From an uncultured Blautia sp. (GTDB lineage: Bacteria; Bacillota_A; Clostridia; Lachnospirales; Lachnospiraceae), in contig CAJLTE010000102.1 of NCBI GenBank assembly GCA_905209435.1, positions 1 through 10,386 on the forward strand: DNA of 10,386 nucleotides, read 5' to 3'. The translations under genes and the position numbers were made by a program. Below the pieces are notes generated by a model. That model was given only the letters and a program-made list of their open reading frames with translations, made no database searches and was not told the origin of the DNA. Below, piece after piece: positions 1-5,658 of the stretch (position 1 is its first letter; every line of letters starts with the position of its first letter).

Positions 1-207
1 ACTGCACAGGTGATCGCAGACAGACTTGCAAGAGCCGGTGAAGAGGCAAAAGGTATGGGACAGTATGATTATATTCTTGTCAATGATACCGTAGAAGAAT
101 GCGTAGATCATCTGCATCAGATTATTGTAAGTGAACATTCCAGAGCATTCAGAAATGTTGAATTCATTGCAGATATCCAGGAGCAGACAAAAGCATTTCA
201 TAAATAA
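1..207 (+). CDS. gmk: Guanylate kinase, C-terminal part (5' end outside window)
   Basis: This is the last 68 codons of an open frame that enters from the left edge and stops with TAA at 205-207. Guanylate kinase phosphorylates GMP to GDP with ATP in the cytoplasm, for GTP and dGTP supply. The visible part carries the family's C-terminal signature: a basic helix (ADRLARAGEE), then YDYILVNDTVEE with the conserved VND, then a helix ending in HQIIVSEH. The P-loop and GMP-binding domain lie outside the window; the whole protein is usually about 200 residues. The downstream neighbour is rpoZ, and gmk-rpoZ is a standard pair in Firmicutes, which supports the call. No terminator separates the two, so they are probably co-transcribed. 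Confidence 0.9.
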   Translation, partial: TAQVIADRLARAGEEAKGMGQYDYILVNDTVEECVDHLHQIIVSEHSRAFRNVEFIADIQEQTKAFHK

Positions 208-238
208 TATATGAGTTTTACACTATTATGATAATTAT

Positions 239-252
239 GCGGCGGAAGCCGC
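239..252 (+). other. Small GNRA-type hairpin before rpoZ
   Basis: GCGGC pairs with GCCGC around a GGAA loop, a GNRA-type tetraloop, in the 66-nt gap between gmk and rpoZ. It ends 9 nt before the AGGAG ribosome binding site at 262-266. There is no T-run after it, so it is not an intrinsic terminator. It could protect an mRNA end or tune rpoZ translation; that role is inference. Confidence 0.3.
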
Positions 253-273
253 TTAAAAGAAAGGAGAAAATAT

Positions 274-624
274 ATGATACATCCATCTTATACAGAATTA
301 ATTGAAGCAATTAACGAGAACAGTGAGGATGACGATACAACGATGTCCCTTAACAGCCGTTATTCACTTGTACTTGCTACAAGCAAACGTGCACGCCAGC
401 TTATTGCGGGCTCCAAACCACTTGTAGAGGGCGCAGCAGGCAAGAAACCTCTTTCTATTGCCATTGATGAACTTTATAAAGGAAAAGTAAAAATCCTTGC
501 TCCAGAAGAAAACGAAGAGGAAGAGCAGGCTGTTCCGTCAGCAGAAGCTCAGGCAGCAGTTGAAACTTCTGAAGAAGCAGCTCAGACAGAAGAGGCAGCA
601 GTTGAGGAAACAACAGAAGCATAA
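274..624 (+). CDS. rpoZ: DNA-directed RNA polymerase omega subunit
   Basis: A 116-residue cytoplasmic protein that binds the beta' subunit and helps assemble and stabilise RNA polymerase. Residues 1-70 hold the omega fold: MIHPSYTELIE, then NSRYSLVLATSKRARQLI (the conserved RY..V..A.KRARQ core), then KKPLSIAIDELYKGKV, the C-terminal helix of the fold. The start ATG follows AAGGAG with about 7 nt spacing. Residues about 75-116 form a low-complexity tail of Glu, Ala, Thr and Gln without aromatic or basic residues, probably disordered; this makes the protein longer than the usual 70-90 residues. It sits between gmk and rimO on the same strand and is probably co-transcribed with gmk. Confidence 0.93.
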   Translation: MIHPSYTELIEAINENSEDDDTTMSLNSRYSLVLATSKRARQLIAGSKPLVEGAAGKKPLSIAIDELYKGKVKILAPEENEEEEQAVPSAEAQAAVETSEEAAQTEEAAVEETTEA

Positions 625-663
625 GAGACTGACAAAAGTAACACAATAGACGAACAAAAAAGA

Positions 664-700
664 TGTGTCTGAGAATTACAGCAGTATATTTTCAGACACA
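664..700 (+). other. Stem-loop in the rpoZ-rimO gap
   Basis: TGTGTCTGA (664-672) is perfectly complementary to TCAGACACA (692-700). The stem extends inward by one G-U pair and three A-U pairs to about 13 bp, with an 11-nt loop. It lies 18 nt before the rimO ATG and 8 nt before its GGGAG ribosome binding site. On the plus strand the downstream bases TTCTCT are only weakly U-rich; on the minus strand it is followed by TCTTTTTT and would look like an intrinsic terminator. It may attenuate between rpoZ and rimO, or stop antisense transcription. The structure is seen; the role is inferred. Confidence 0.45.
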
Positions 701-718
701 TTCTCTATGGGAGAATTT

Positions 719-2056
719 ATGAAATTATTATTTGTATCATTAGGCTGTGACAAGAACCTTGTTGACTCTGAAGAGATGCTTGGACTTCTTACCGGCAATG
801 GGTTTGAAATCGTAGACGATGAGACTGAAGCAGAGGCAATCGTAGTAAACACCTGTTGTTTTATTAACGACGCAAAGGAAGAGAGTGTAAATACGATTCT
901 TGAGATGGCAGAATATAAGAAAGCCGGAAGCTGTAAAGTTCTTATTGTCACAGGATGTATGGCACAGCGTTACAAAAATGAGATTATTGAGGAAGTACCG
1001 GAAGTTGATGCAGTACTTGGAACAACTTCCTACGGAGATATTCTCAAAGCGATCAATGAAGCAATGGAAGGAAAACATTTCGAGGAATTTAAAGATATCG
1101 ATTATCTTCCGGAGAAACTTGGAAAACGAGTTCTGACAACAGGCGGACATTTCGGATATCTTAAGATTGCAGAGGGATGTGACAAGCATTGTACTTACTG
1201 CATTATCCCGAAACTCCGCGGTAAGTTCCGGAGTGTTCCGATGGAACGTCTGTTAGAGCAGGCGAAGGAGATGGCAGAAGAAGGTGTAAAAGAACTGATT
1301 CTGGTTGCGCAGGAAACAACCGTTTACGGAACTGATATCTACGGAAAAAAATCTCTGCATATTCTTCTTAAAGAATTATGCAAGATCAAAGGTATCCGCT
1401 GGATCCGTGTGCTTTACTGTTATCCGGAGGAGATTTATGATGAACTGATCCAGACTATGAAAGAGGAGAAGAAAATCTGTCATTATCTGGACCTGCCGAT
1501 ACAGCATGCAAGTGACCGCATCTTAAAAAGAATGGGCAGAAGAACCACACAGGCAGAGCTGGTAGCTATTGTAAACAAGCTCCGACAGGAAATTCCGGAT
1601 ATTGTGCTCCGTACCACTTTAATTTCCGGTTTTCCTGGAGAAACCCAGGAAGATCATGAAGAACTGATGGGATTTGTAGATGAGATGGAATTTGACAGAC
1701 TGGGAGTATTTACCTATTCGCCGGAGGAAGATACCCCGGCAGCGACTATGCCTGATCAGGTTCCGGAGGAAGTCAAAGAAGAGAGACGTGATGAGATCAT
1801 GGAACTTCAGCAGGAGATTTCCTATGACAAGGGAACTGATCGCATCGGACAGGAGCTTCTCGTAATGATTGAGGGAAAAGTCGCGGACGAGAGCGCATAC
1901 ATTGGAAGAACTTATGGAGATGCACCAAAGGTCGACGGTTATATTTTTGTGCAGACAGGAGAACTTCTCATGACAGGAGATTTCGCAAAGGTACGTGTGA
2001 CCGGTGCACTGGAATATGATTTGATAGGAGAGTTGGCAGATGAATACACCGAATAA
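719..2056 (+). CDS. rimO: Ribosomal protein S12 methylthiotransferase RimO
   Basis: A radical-SAM enzyme with two iron-sulfur clusters that adds a methylthio group to the conserved aspartate of ribosomal protein S12. It has 445 residues, normal for the family. The N-terminal MTTase domain starts MKLLFVSLGCDKN and supplies cluster ligands C10, C46 and C80. The radical-SAM motif is CDKHCTYC (C154, C158, C161), followed by IPKLRGKFRS, the RimO-type form that separates it from MiaB. A TRAM-like domain covers roughly the last 65 residues. The chosen ATG has GGGAG 5 nt upstream and starts at the conserved MKLLF; the same frame is open to a GTG at 665, but that would add 18 non-family residues translated through a hairpin. 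Its 3' end overlaps pgsA by 17 nt. Confidence 0.96.
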   Translation: MKLLFVSLGCDKNLVDSEEMLGLLTGNGFEIVDDETEAEAIVVNTCCFINDAKEESVNTILEMAEYKKAGSCKVLIVTGCMAQRYKNEIIEEVPEVDAVLGTTSYGDILKAINEAMEGKHFEEFKDIDYLPEKLGKRVLTTGGHFGYLKIAEGCDKHCTYCIIPKLRGKFRSVPMERLLEQAKEMAEEGVKELILVAQETTVYGTDIYGKKSLHILLKELCKIKGIRWIRVLYCYPEEIYDELIQTMKEEKKICHYLDLPIQHASDRILKRMGRRTTQAELVAIVNKLRQEIPDIVLRTTLISGFPGETQEDHEELMGFVDEMEFDRLGVFTYSPEEDTPAATMPDQVPEEVKEERRDEIMELQQEISYDKGTDRIGQELLVMIEGKVADESAYIGRTYGDAPKVDGYIFVQTGELLMTGDFAKVRVTGALEYDLIGELADEYTE

Positions 2057-2579
2057 ACTTACAGTAGCCAGAATGATTCTGGTACCATTTCTTGTACTGT
2101 TTATGCTTACAGGCTGGGGCGGCGATGCAAACCGTTATATATCCCTTGCTATTTTCGTGGTAGCCAGCGTGACTGACTGGTTTGACGGAAAGCTTGCCAG
2201 AAAATACAATCTGGTAACAAATTTTGGTAAATTTATGGATCCTCTTGCAGATAAGTTGCTTGTCTGCTCTGCAATGATCTGTTTTATTGAACTCGATAAA
2301 CTTCCGGCATGGATTGTTATCATCATTATAGGAAGAGAATTTATCATCAGCGGATTTCGCCTGATCGCAGCTGAGAACGGTATTGTGATCGCAGCTAATT
2401 ACTGGGGAAAATTCAAGACGGTATCTCAGATGATCATGATTATTCTTTTGTTGATCGATTTGGGTGGGGTATTTGATATTCTGGAACAGGTATTTATCTG
2501 GCTTTCAGTTGCTCTTACGATTATTTCTCTGATCACATATATCTGGCAGAATAAGAGTGTATTATCTATGCAGGATTGA
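2040..2579 (+). CDS. pgsA: CDP-diacylglycerol-glycerol-3-phosphate 3-phosphatidyltransferase
   Basis: An integral membrane enzyme making phosphatidylglycerol phosphate from CDP-diacylglycerol and glycerol 3-phosphate, the committed step to phosphatidylglycerol and cardiolipin. It has 179 residues, as usual. The CDP-alcohol phosphotransferase motif D-x2-DG-x2-AR-x8-G-x3-D-x3-D is complete: D46, D49-G50, A53-R54, G63, D67 and D71. Several hydrophobic segments follow, including ones near residues 73-95 and 130-170. The start is MNTPNKLT with AGGAG at 2026-2030, inside the last codons of rimO; the 17-nt overlap suggests translational coupling. It is the last gene before the terminator at 2624-2655. 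Confidence 0.95.
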   Translation: MNTPNKLTVARMILVPFLVLFMLTGWGGDANRYISLAIFVVASVTDWFDGKLARKYNLVTNFGKFMDPLADKLLVCSAMICFIELDKLPAWIVIIIIGREFIISGFRLIAAENGIVIAANYWGKFKTVSQMIMIILLLIDLGGVFDILEQVFIWLSVALTIISLITYIWQNKSVLSMQD

Positions 2580-2623
2580 TAATGATATTTTGCTTGCATA
2601 AAATTAATAGAGAGTGATTAAGT

Positions 2624-2655
2624 GTTGGGGCTGATATTTTGGCCTCAACTTTTTT
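2624..2655 (+). terminator. Intrinsic terminator after pgsA
   Basis: GTTGGGGC pairs with GCCTCAAC (8 bp, one G-U) around a 10-nt loop and is followed by six T. It lies 45 nt past the pgsA stop and closes the gmk-rpoZ-rimO-pgsA transcript. Confidence 0.82.
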
Positions 2656-2695
2656 ATGTTATAGGAAATTACTCCGTAATATTCCTATGACATAA
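2654..2695. repeat. Long near-perfect palindrome abutting the pgsA terminator
   Basis: The arms TTATGTTATAGGAA (2654-2667) and TTCCTATGACATAA (2682-2695) pair over 14 bp with one G-U. After a single bulged A (2681) the inner ATTAC (2668-2672) and GTAAT (2676-2680) pair around a TCC loop. This gives about 19 bp of stem in 42 nt. It overlaps the end of the terminator T-run but has no T-run of its own in either direction. The shape resembles a dispersed intergenic palindromic repeat (REP- or MITE-like), but only one copy is in this window, so that class is inference. Confidence 0.6.
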
Positions 2696-2771
2696 TAAGC
2701 CCTCTGGGCAGGATTCTTTCTTGTATTATATAAAAAAATTACATAAAAATATATCTGAATATCTGACTTGG

Positions 2772-2780
2772 TGTTATACT
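2772..2780 (+). promoter_or_regulatory. Possible extended -10 promoter for cinA
   Basis: TGT followed by TATACT matches an extended -10 element, 43 nt before the cinA ATG. No good -35 is present at 16-18 nt upstream, so support is weak. A promoter is expected here because pgsA ends in a terminator. Confidence 0.35.
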
Positions 2781-2822
2781 GAGATTAAGGAGATTTTATC
2801 AGAACAGAAAGGAAACATAAAT

Positions 2823-4082
2823 ATGGTTACAGAATTAATTGCTGTAGGTACTGAGATTTTACTTGGAAATATCGTAAACACAAATAGTGCATACCTGTCA
2901 GAAAAATGTGCGGAACTTGGTCTTGCGGTTTATTATCAGTCAGTAGTGGGGGATAATCCGGACAGAATGAAGAGCGTGATCAAAACAGCTCTGGATCGTT
3001 CTGATGTAATCATTCTTACAGGAGGCCTCGGACCTACAGAGGATGACCTGACAAAAGAGATTACAGCTGAAGTAATGGGATTTCCGCTTGTAGAGGATGC
3101 TCATACCAGGGAATTAATGGAAGCATACCTGAAGGAATATGAGAAGAATCACCCGCAGCGCCGTATTACCAAGAATAATTACAAACAGACCATGGTACCT
3201 GAAGGAGCTATTGTTATGGATAACCACAATGGTACAGCTCCGGGACTGATCATGGAGAAAAAGGGAAAGACAGCTATCCTGCTTCCCGGACCTCCAAATG
3301 AGATGGTACCGATGTTCGAAGAATCCGTTTATCCATATTTGCGCAAAAAGCAGCCGGAGATCATTTATTCCCGGATGGTAAAGATCAGCGGCATTGGCGA
3401 AAGTCAGGTAGCAGAGGAAATTCAGGATCTGATTGATAAACAGACGAATCCGACGATTGCTCCTTATGCGAAAACAGGTGAAGTACATTTAAGAGTTACT
3501 GCAAAGGCAGAGGACGAAAAAAAATGTAAAGAAATGATAAAACCAATCGTACGTGAACTGAAGAAACGTTTCGGAAAGAATGTTTTTGCCACAAGAGAAG
3601 ATAAAACTCTGGAAGAAGCAGTTGTAGATCTTTTGAAAGAGAAAAATATGACTTTATCTCTTGCAGAATCCTGCACAGGCGGAGCGGTTGCTGCACGTAT
3701 TGTAAATGTACCGGGAGCCTCTGATTCGCTAATGTGTGGTTATGTAACTTATACAAATCGTGCAAAGAGGAAATGTCTTGGCGTAAAGAAATCCACTCTG
3801 AACAAAGAGGGGGCTGTTTCAGCAAAATGCGCAAAAGAGATGGCAAAAGGCGGAGCAAAAGCTGCCAGAACAGATGTATGTCTTTCTGTTACCGGACTTG
3901 CAGGCCCTGGCGGTGGAACAAAAGAAACACCGGTAGGAACTGTATTTATGGGATGCACCTGTGCTGGAAAGACTACAACAAGAGAGTTTCATTTTACAGG
4001 CAACAGAAGCCGTATCAGAGGCCAGGCAGTTGCACAGGCACTGACCTTTATACGTGACAGTCTTTTAGAGTGTGAGGAATAA
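2823..4082 (+). CDS. cinA: CinA family nicotinamide mononucleotide deamidase
   Basis: A cytoplasmic two-domain protein of 419 residues, normal for full-length CinA. Residues 1 to about 170 form the MoCF-like domain (COG1058), with AVGTEILLG near residue 7, TGGLGPTEDD at 66-75 and LLPGPPNEM near residue 155. The last 165 residues form the PncC-type amidase domain, which deamidates NMN to nicotinate mononucleotide in pyridine nucleotide salvage; LAESCTGG is at residues 280-287, and near the end come VTGLAGPGGG and the PVGTV segment. The ATG chosen starts the conserved MVTELIAVGTE and has AAAGGA 9 nt upstream; an in-frame TTG at 2721 would add 34 unrelated residues. In some bacteria cinA is linked to competence, but nothing local indicates that here. 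Confidence 0.95.
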   Translation: MVTELIAVGTEILLGNIVNTNSAYLSEKCAELGLAVYYQSVVGDNPDRMKSVIKTALDRSDVIILTGGLGPTEDDLTKEITAEVMGFPLVEDAHTRELMEAYLKEYEKNHPQRRITKNNYKQTMVPEGAIVMDNHNGTAPGLIMEKKGKTAILLPGPPNEMVPMFEESVYPYLRKKQPEIIYSRMVKISGIGESQVAEEIQDLIDKQTNPTIAPYAKTGEVHLRVTAKAEDEKKCKEMIKPIVRELKKRFGKNVFATREDKTLEEAVVDLLKEKNMTLSLAESCTGGAVAARIVNVPGASDSLMCGYVTYTNRAKRKCLGVKKSTLNKEGAVSAKCAKEMAKGGAKAARTDVCLSVTGLAGPGGGTKETPVGTVFMGCTCAGKTTTREFHFTGNRSRIRGQAVAQALTFIRDSLLECEE

Positions 4083-4096
4083 GAGGTCTTATTAAT

Positions 4097-4156
4097 AAAA
4101 GAGTACATTCGGAAAACAGAGGTGTGATCTCCTGTTTTCCTGCAATGTACTCTTTT
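4097..4156. terminator. Bidirectional terminator between cinA and the MNDD gene pair
   Basis: An outer stem of 13 bp pairs AAAAGAGTACATT (4097-4109) with AATGTACTCTTTT (4144-4156). After a small asymmetric bulge, an inner 9-bp stem pairs GGAAAACAG (4111-4119) with CTGTTTTCC (4132-4140). T-rich tails are produced on both strands. It starts 14 nt after the cinA stop and ends 20 nt from the stop of the converging minus-strand gene, so it serves both. Confidence 0.85.
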
Positions 4157-4176
4157 GCTGATTTTATCTTCTTGAT

Positions 4177-4449
4177 TTACTGCATCATTTTCATGAGGCT
4201 GATAACTCTGTCCAGTTTCTGTATTTCTTCCGGGGATTTTCCCATCTTCAGGACTTCAATGATCGTAGAGATTTCGTTTGCGTTAAATTTCAGACCGCCT
4301 TTTTTTCCCTGAGAAGCTGCATTCATCAGGAATGGCAGCATGTCATTTGCTCCTTTTGTACTCCCCTGGGCTGCCAGGTTCTGAAGCATATCCAGCTTGG
4401 AACGGTCCATGCCTGCAAGCCTTGGATTGCTGCGCCAGTCATCATTCAT
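4177..4449 (-). CDS. Uncharacterised 90-residue protein (second of MNDD pair)
   Basis: I do not recognise a characterised family. The protein has 90 residues, is helical and Met/Leu-rich, and has no signal peptide or membrane segment. Visible pieces are NPRLAGMDRSKLDMLQNLA, the stretch MLPFLMNAASQGKKGGLKF, and a C-terminal region EISTIIEVLKMGKSPEEIQK ending in Met-rich LMKMMQ. The start is fixed by AAAAGGAGGAG ending 4-6 nt before the ATG; an in-frame ATG 24 nt earlier would sit before that site. The ATG overlaps the end of the upstream minus-strand gene by 8 nt, so the two are probably translationally coupled and act together. Transcription ends at the 4097-4156 terminator. Conserved hypothetical is the honest label. 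Confidence 0.8.
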   Translation of the reverse strand: MNDDWRSNPRLAGMDRSKLDMLQNLAAQGSTKGANDMLPFLMNAASQGKKGGLKFNANEISTIIEVLKMGKSPEEIQKLDRVISLMKMMQ

Positions 4450-4807
4450 TTGACTCCTCCTTTTGGGTACCATTTGGCTGATTCATCAGCTGAAGCATCT
4501 GAATCATAGCCATCATATTTACCATCTGATTTAATTTATCCCTGCTGGGGCCATAACAAAAACTGCGGATTTCATTGATCATATCCATAGGATCCTGAGC
4601 AGGGATGCTCATTGCGCTTAATCCGCTGTCAGAATCCGGCCTGCCGAAAATGGAGACTGTATTAAGAAATTCAGCAGCTTTTTCATAGATAGAGAAAATC
4701 TGCCGTCCTTTAGGCGGAAGATAAGGAATGGCAGCTTTTATCAACTGTCCCCGGTCAGAACTGACCATCTGATCCAAAAGAGTCTGAGCAATTTGATCAT
4801 CATTCAT
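4442..4807 (-). CDS. Uncharacterised 121-residue protein (first of MNDD pair)
   Basis: No recognised family. From the chosen start it has 121 residues beginning MNDDQIAQTLLDQM, then LIKAAIPYLPPKGRQIFSIY, a helix AAEFLNTVSIF, and a Met-rich helix KLNQMVNMMAMIQMLQLMN before a short acidic tail. No signal peptide or membrane span is seen. The start is uncertain: the frame is open further up, with ATGs at 4822 (MEADP) and 4870 (MSES), but only the ATG at 4807 has a purine-rich site (GGAAG, 8 nt spacing), and it gives the same MNDD opening as its partner. The further extension is very Phe/Ile/Ser-rich and looks like antisense to the plus-strand reading frame at 4895-5065. Confidence 0.72.
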   Translation of the reverse strand: MNDDQIAQTLLDQMVSSDRGQLIKAAIPYLPPKGRQIFSIYEKAAEFLNTVSIFGRPDSDSGLSAMSIPAQDPMDMINEIRSFCYGPSRDKLNQMVNMMAMIQMLQLMNQPNGTQKEESNE

Positions 4808-4869
4808 AGGATCTGCTTCCATTTTATGATTTTTATTAACAGGATATGACGGAGAAAAGGATTCTGACA

Positions 4870-4883
4870 TATAATGAATTATA
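4870..4883. promoter_or_regulatory. Two opposed TATAAT -10 elements
   Basis: TATAAT reads rightward at 4870-4875 and leftward at 4878-4883, two bases apart. Rightward initiation near 4882 would serve the 56-residue frame at 4895; leftward initiation near 4871 would serve the MNDD pair. Both lack a good -35. The leftward strand also reads CATTATA just inside this site, which fits the SigF/SigG -10 pattern, with only a 4-of-6 match at -35. Competing divergent promoters are possible, not shown. Confidence 0.3.
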
Positions 4884-4894
4884 GAAAATAATAA

Positions 4895-5065
4895 ATGGAG
4901 AATAGAACATTGAAATCGGAAGCTGACGAAAATAAAGAAATGCTGGTTATAGATGAAAATGCTTTTTATGAAATAGATCTGGAATGTGTCAGAGACAAAA
5001 AGAGACAGGAAAACAGACAAAAACAAAATGGGAAAACTTCTGCGAATCAAAGTTCAAAGAGATAA
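4895..5065 (+). CDS. Possible small hydrophilic protein, 56 residues
   Basis: ATG at 4895 to TAA at 5063 encodes a 56-residue, highly charged protein of unknown function. It opens MENRTLKSEADENKE, has a central VIDENAFYEIDLECV, and ends in a Lys/Arg/Gln/Asn-rich tail. No membrane segment, signal peptide or known domain is seen. For: the composition is protein-like, the antisense reading is low-complexity, TATAAT lies 19 nt upstream, and the stop sits 14 nt from a hairpin shared with the converging gene. Against: no clear Shine-Dalgarno sequence precedes the ATG, and it is short. It could instead be the 5' untranslated and promoter region of the minus-strand pair. Confidence 0.5.
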   Translation: MENRTLKSEADENKEMLVIDENAFYEIDLECVRDKKRQENRQKQNGKTSANQSSKR

Positions 5066-5074
5066 ATTTACTTC

Positions 5075-5103
5075 AAAAAGGCAGAGGGAGAGTCCCCTCT
5101 GCC
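5075..5103 (-). terminator. Terminator of the Cys-rich protein gene
   Basis: GGCAGAGGG (5080-5088) pairs with CCCTCTGCC (5095-5103) over 9 bp around a 6-nt loop. On the minus strand the stem is followed by TTTTTGAAG, giving an intrinsic terminator 15 nt past the stop of the Cys-rich gene. On the plus strand there is no T-run, so termination of the 56-residue frame there would be weak. Confidence 0.78.
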
Positions 5104-5118
5104 AGCAGACGATGGTTA

Positions 5119-5400
5119 TCAGCATCCACATCCGCAGCCATTGCCGCACAGCAGAAGCAGTACGATAATGATCCAGCAGCTGTCGCCGTTGCCGCATCCG
5201 TTGTTGCATCCACAGCCGTTATTTCCGCACAGACACAGCAGAATGATGATCCACAGGATATTGCAGCAGGAGTTGTTTCCACAGGAAAGGCCCCAGCCGT
5301 TATTACATCCATTATCACATCCGCAGCCATTATTATTGCATCCGCATCCGCCTCTGTCGTCTCCGCATCCTCCACAATTGGTAGCAGCTAAGTCACTCAT
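5119..5400 (-). CDS. Small Cys/Gly/Asn-rich protein with two hydrophobic segments
   Basis: A 93-residue protein with 20 cysteines (about 22%). The N-terminal 46 residues are Gly-Cys-Asn repeats such as GGCGCNNNGCGC. Two hydrophobic stretches follow, ILWIIILLCLC (48-58) and WIIIVLLLLC (76-85), each after a Cys-rich block and each followed by CGN.GCGC, so the C-terminal half looks like an internal duplication. Clostridial genomes carry similar proteins annotated as chorion-class high-cysteine proteins; I infer membership from composition only. A structural, cross-linked or metal-binding role at a membrane or spore surface is plausible, unproven. The start is firm: GGAGG with 7 nt spacing. It ends at its own terminator and is divergent from the wall hydrolase gene. 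Confidence 0.85.
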   Translation of the reverse strand: MSDLAATNCGGCGDDRGGCGCNNNGCGCDNGCNNGWGLSCGNNSCCNILWIIILLCLCGNNGCGCNNGCGNGDSCWIIIVLLLLCGNGCGCGC

Positions 5401-5430
5401 GTTAGATCCTCCAGAATTTCTTTACACTCA

Positions 5431-5439
5431 TATCATATG
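5431..5439 (-). promoter_or_regulatory. Possible mother-cell sigma (SigE/SigK-type) -10 element
   Basis: Read leftward the sequence is CATATGATA, matching the SigK -10 pattern CATAnnnTA. It lies 31 nt before the ATG of the Cys-rich protein gene, a good promoter distance. The best -35-like bases, AACA (pattern mACm), are 15 nt upstream rather than the usual 16-17, and no sigma-A promoter is obvious on this strand. Suggestive only. Confidence 0.32.
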
Positions 5440-5523
5440 TGGGCGCTGGAAATGTGTTACTTTTAGAATAAAAAAAGGAGTATTTGCCGGGGACATTTTT
5501 TCGTAACTGGAAATATTCGAAAG

Positions 5524-5552
5524 TTGACAAGAAAATATGAATCAGATATAAT
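5524..5552 (+). promoter_or_regulatory. Sigma-A promoter of the wall hydrolase gene
   Basis: A perfect -35 TTGACA (5524-5529), 17-nt spacer and perfect -10 TATAAT (5547-5552). Start near 5559 leaves a leader of about 100 nt before the ATG at 5659. The leader shows no strong secondary structure. Confidence 0.87.
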
Positions 5553-5558
5553 GGGACT

Positions 5559-5575
5559 TGTAACAAAATTGTAAT
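5559..5575 (+). promoter_or_regulatory. WalR-like direct repeat at the transcription start
   Basis: TGTAAC-N5-TGTAAT matches the WalR (YycF) consensus TGTWAH-N5-TGTWAH at every defined position. The site begins at the predicted start point of the sigma-A promoter, a position expected to repress. A third half-site, TGTAAA, is at 5624-5629. WalRK controls wall hydrolase genes in Bacillus and Staphylococcus, which fits the downstream gene, but the motif is short and AT-rich and the regulator in this organism is unknown. Confidence 0.45.
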
Positions 5576-5658
5576 GATTGAGAAAGAAATGCAACAACAA
5601 CCTAATTAAAACGTAAAACATTGTGTAAAAATGAAGAGAGAGGAAACGGGGAATAGGA

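Noticed and set aside
4823..5050. Upstream extension of the first MNDD protein to about 200 residues
   Set aside because: The added segment is Phe/Ile/Ser-rich with no ribosome binding site at its start, and it runs opposite a more protein-like plus-strand frame.
5073..5391. Long Ala/Ser/Val-rich and His/Pro-rich reading frames overlapping the Cys-rich gene in other frames
   Set aside because: They arise from the repetitive GGC/TGC/AAT codons of the Cys-rich gene; only the minus-strand frame from 5400 has a strong ribosome binding site, promoter-like sequence and terminator.
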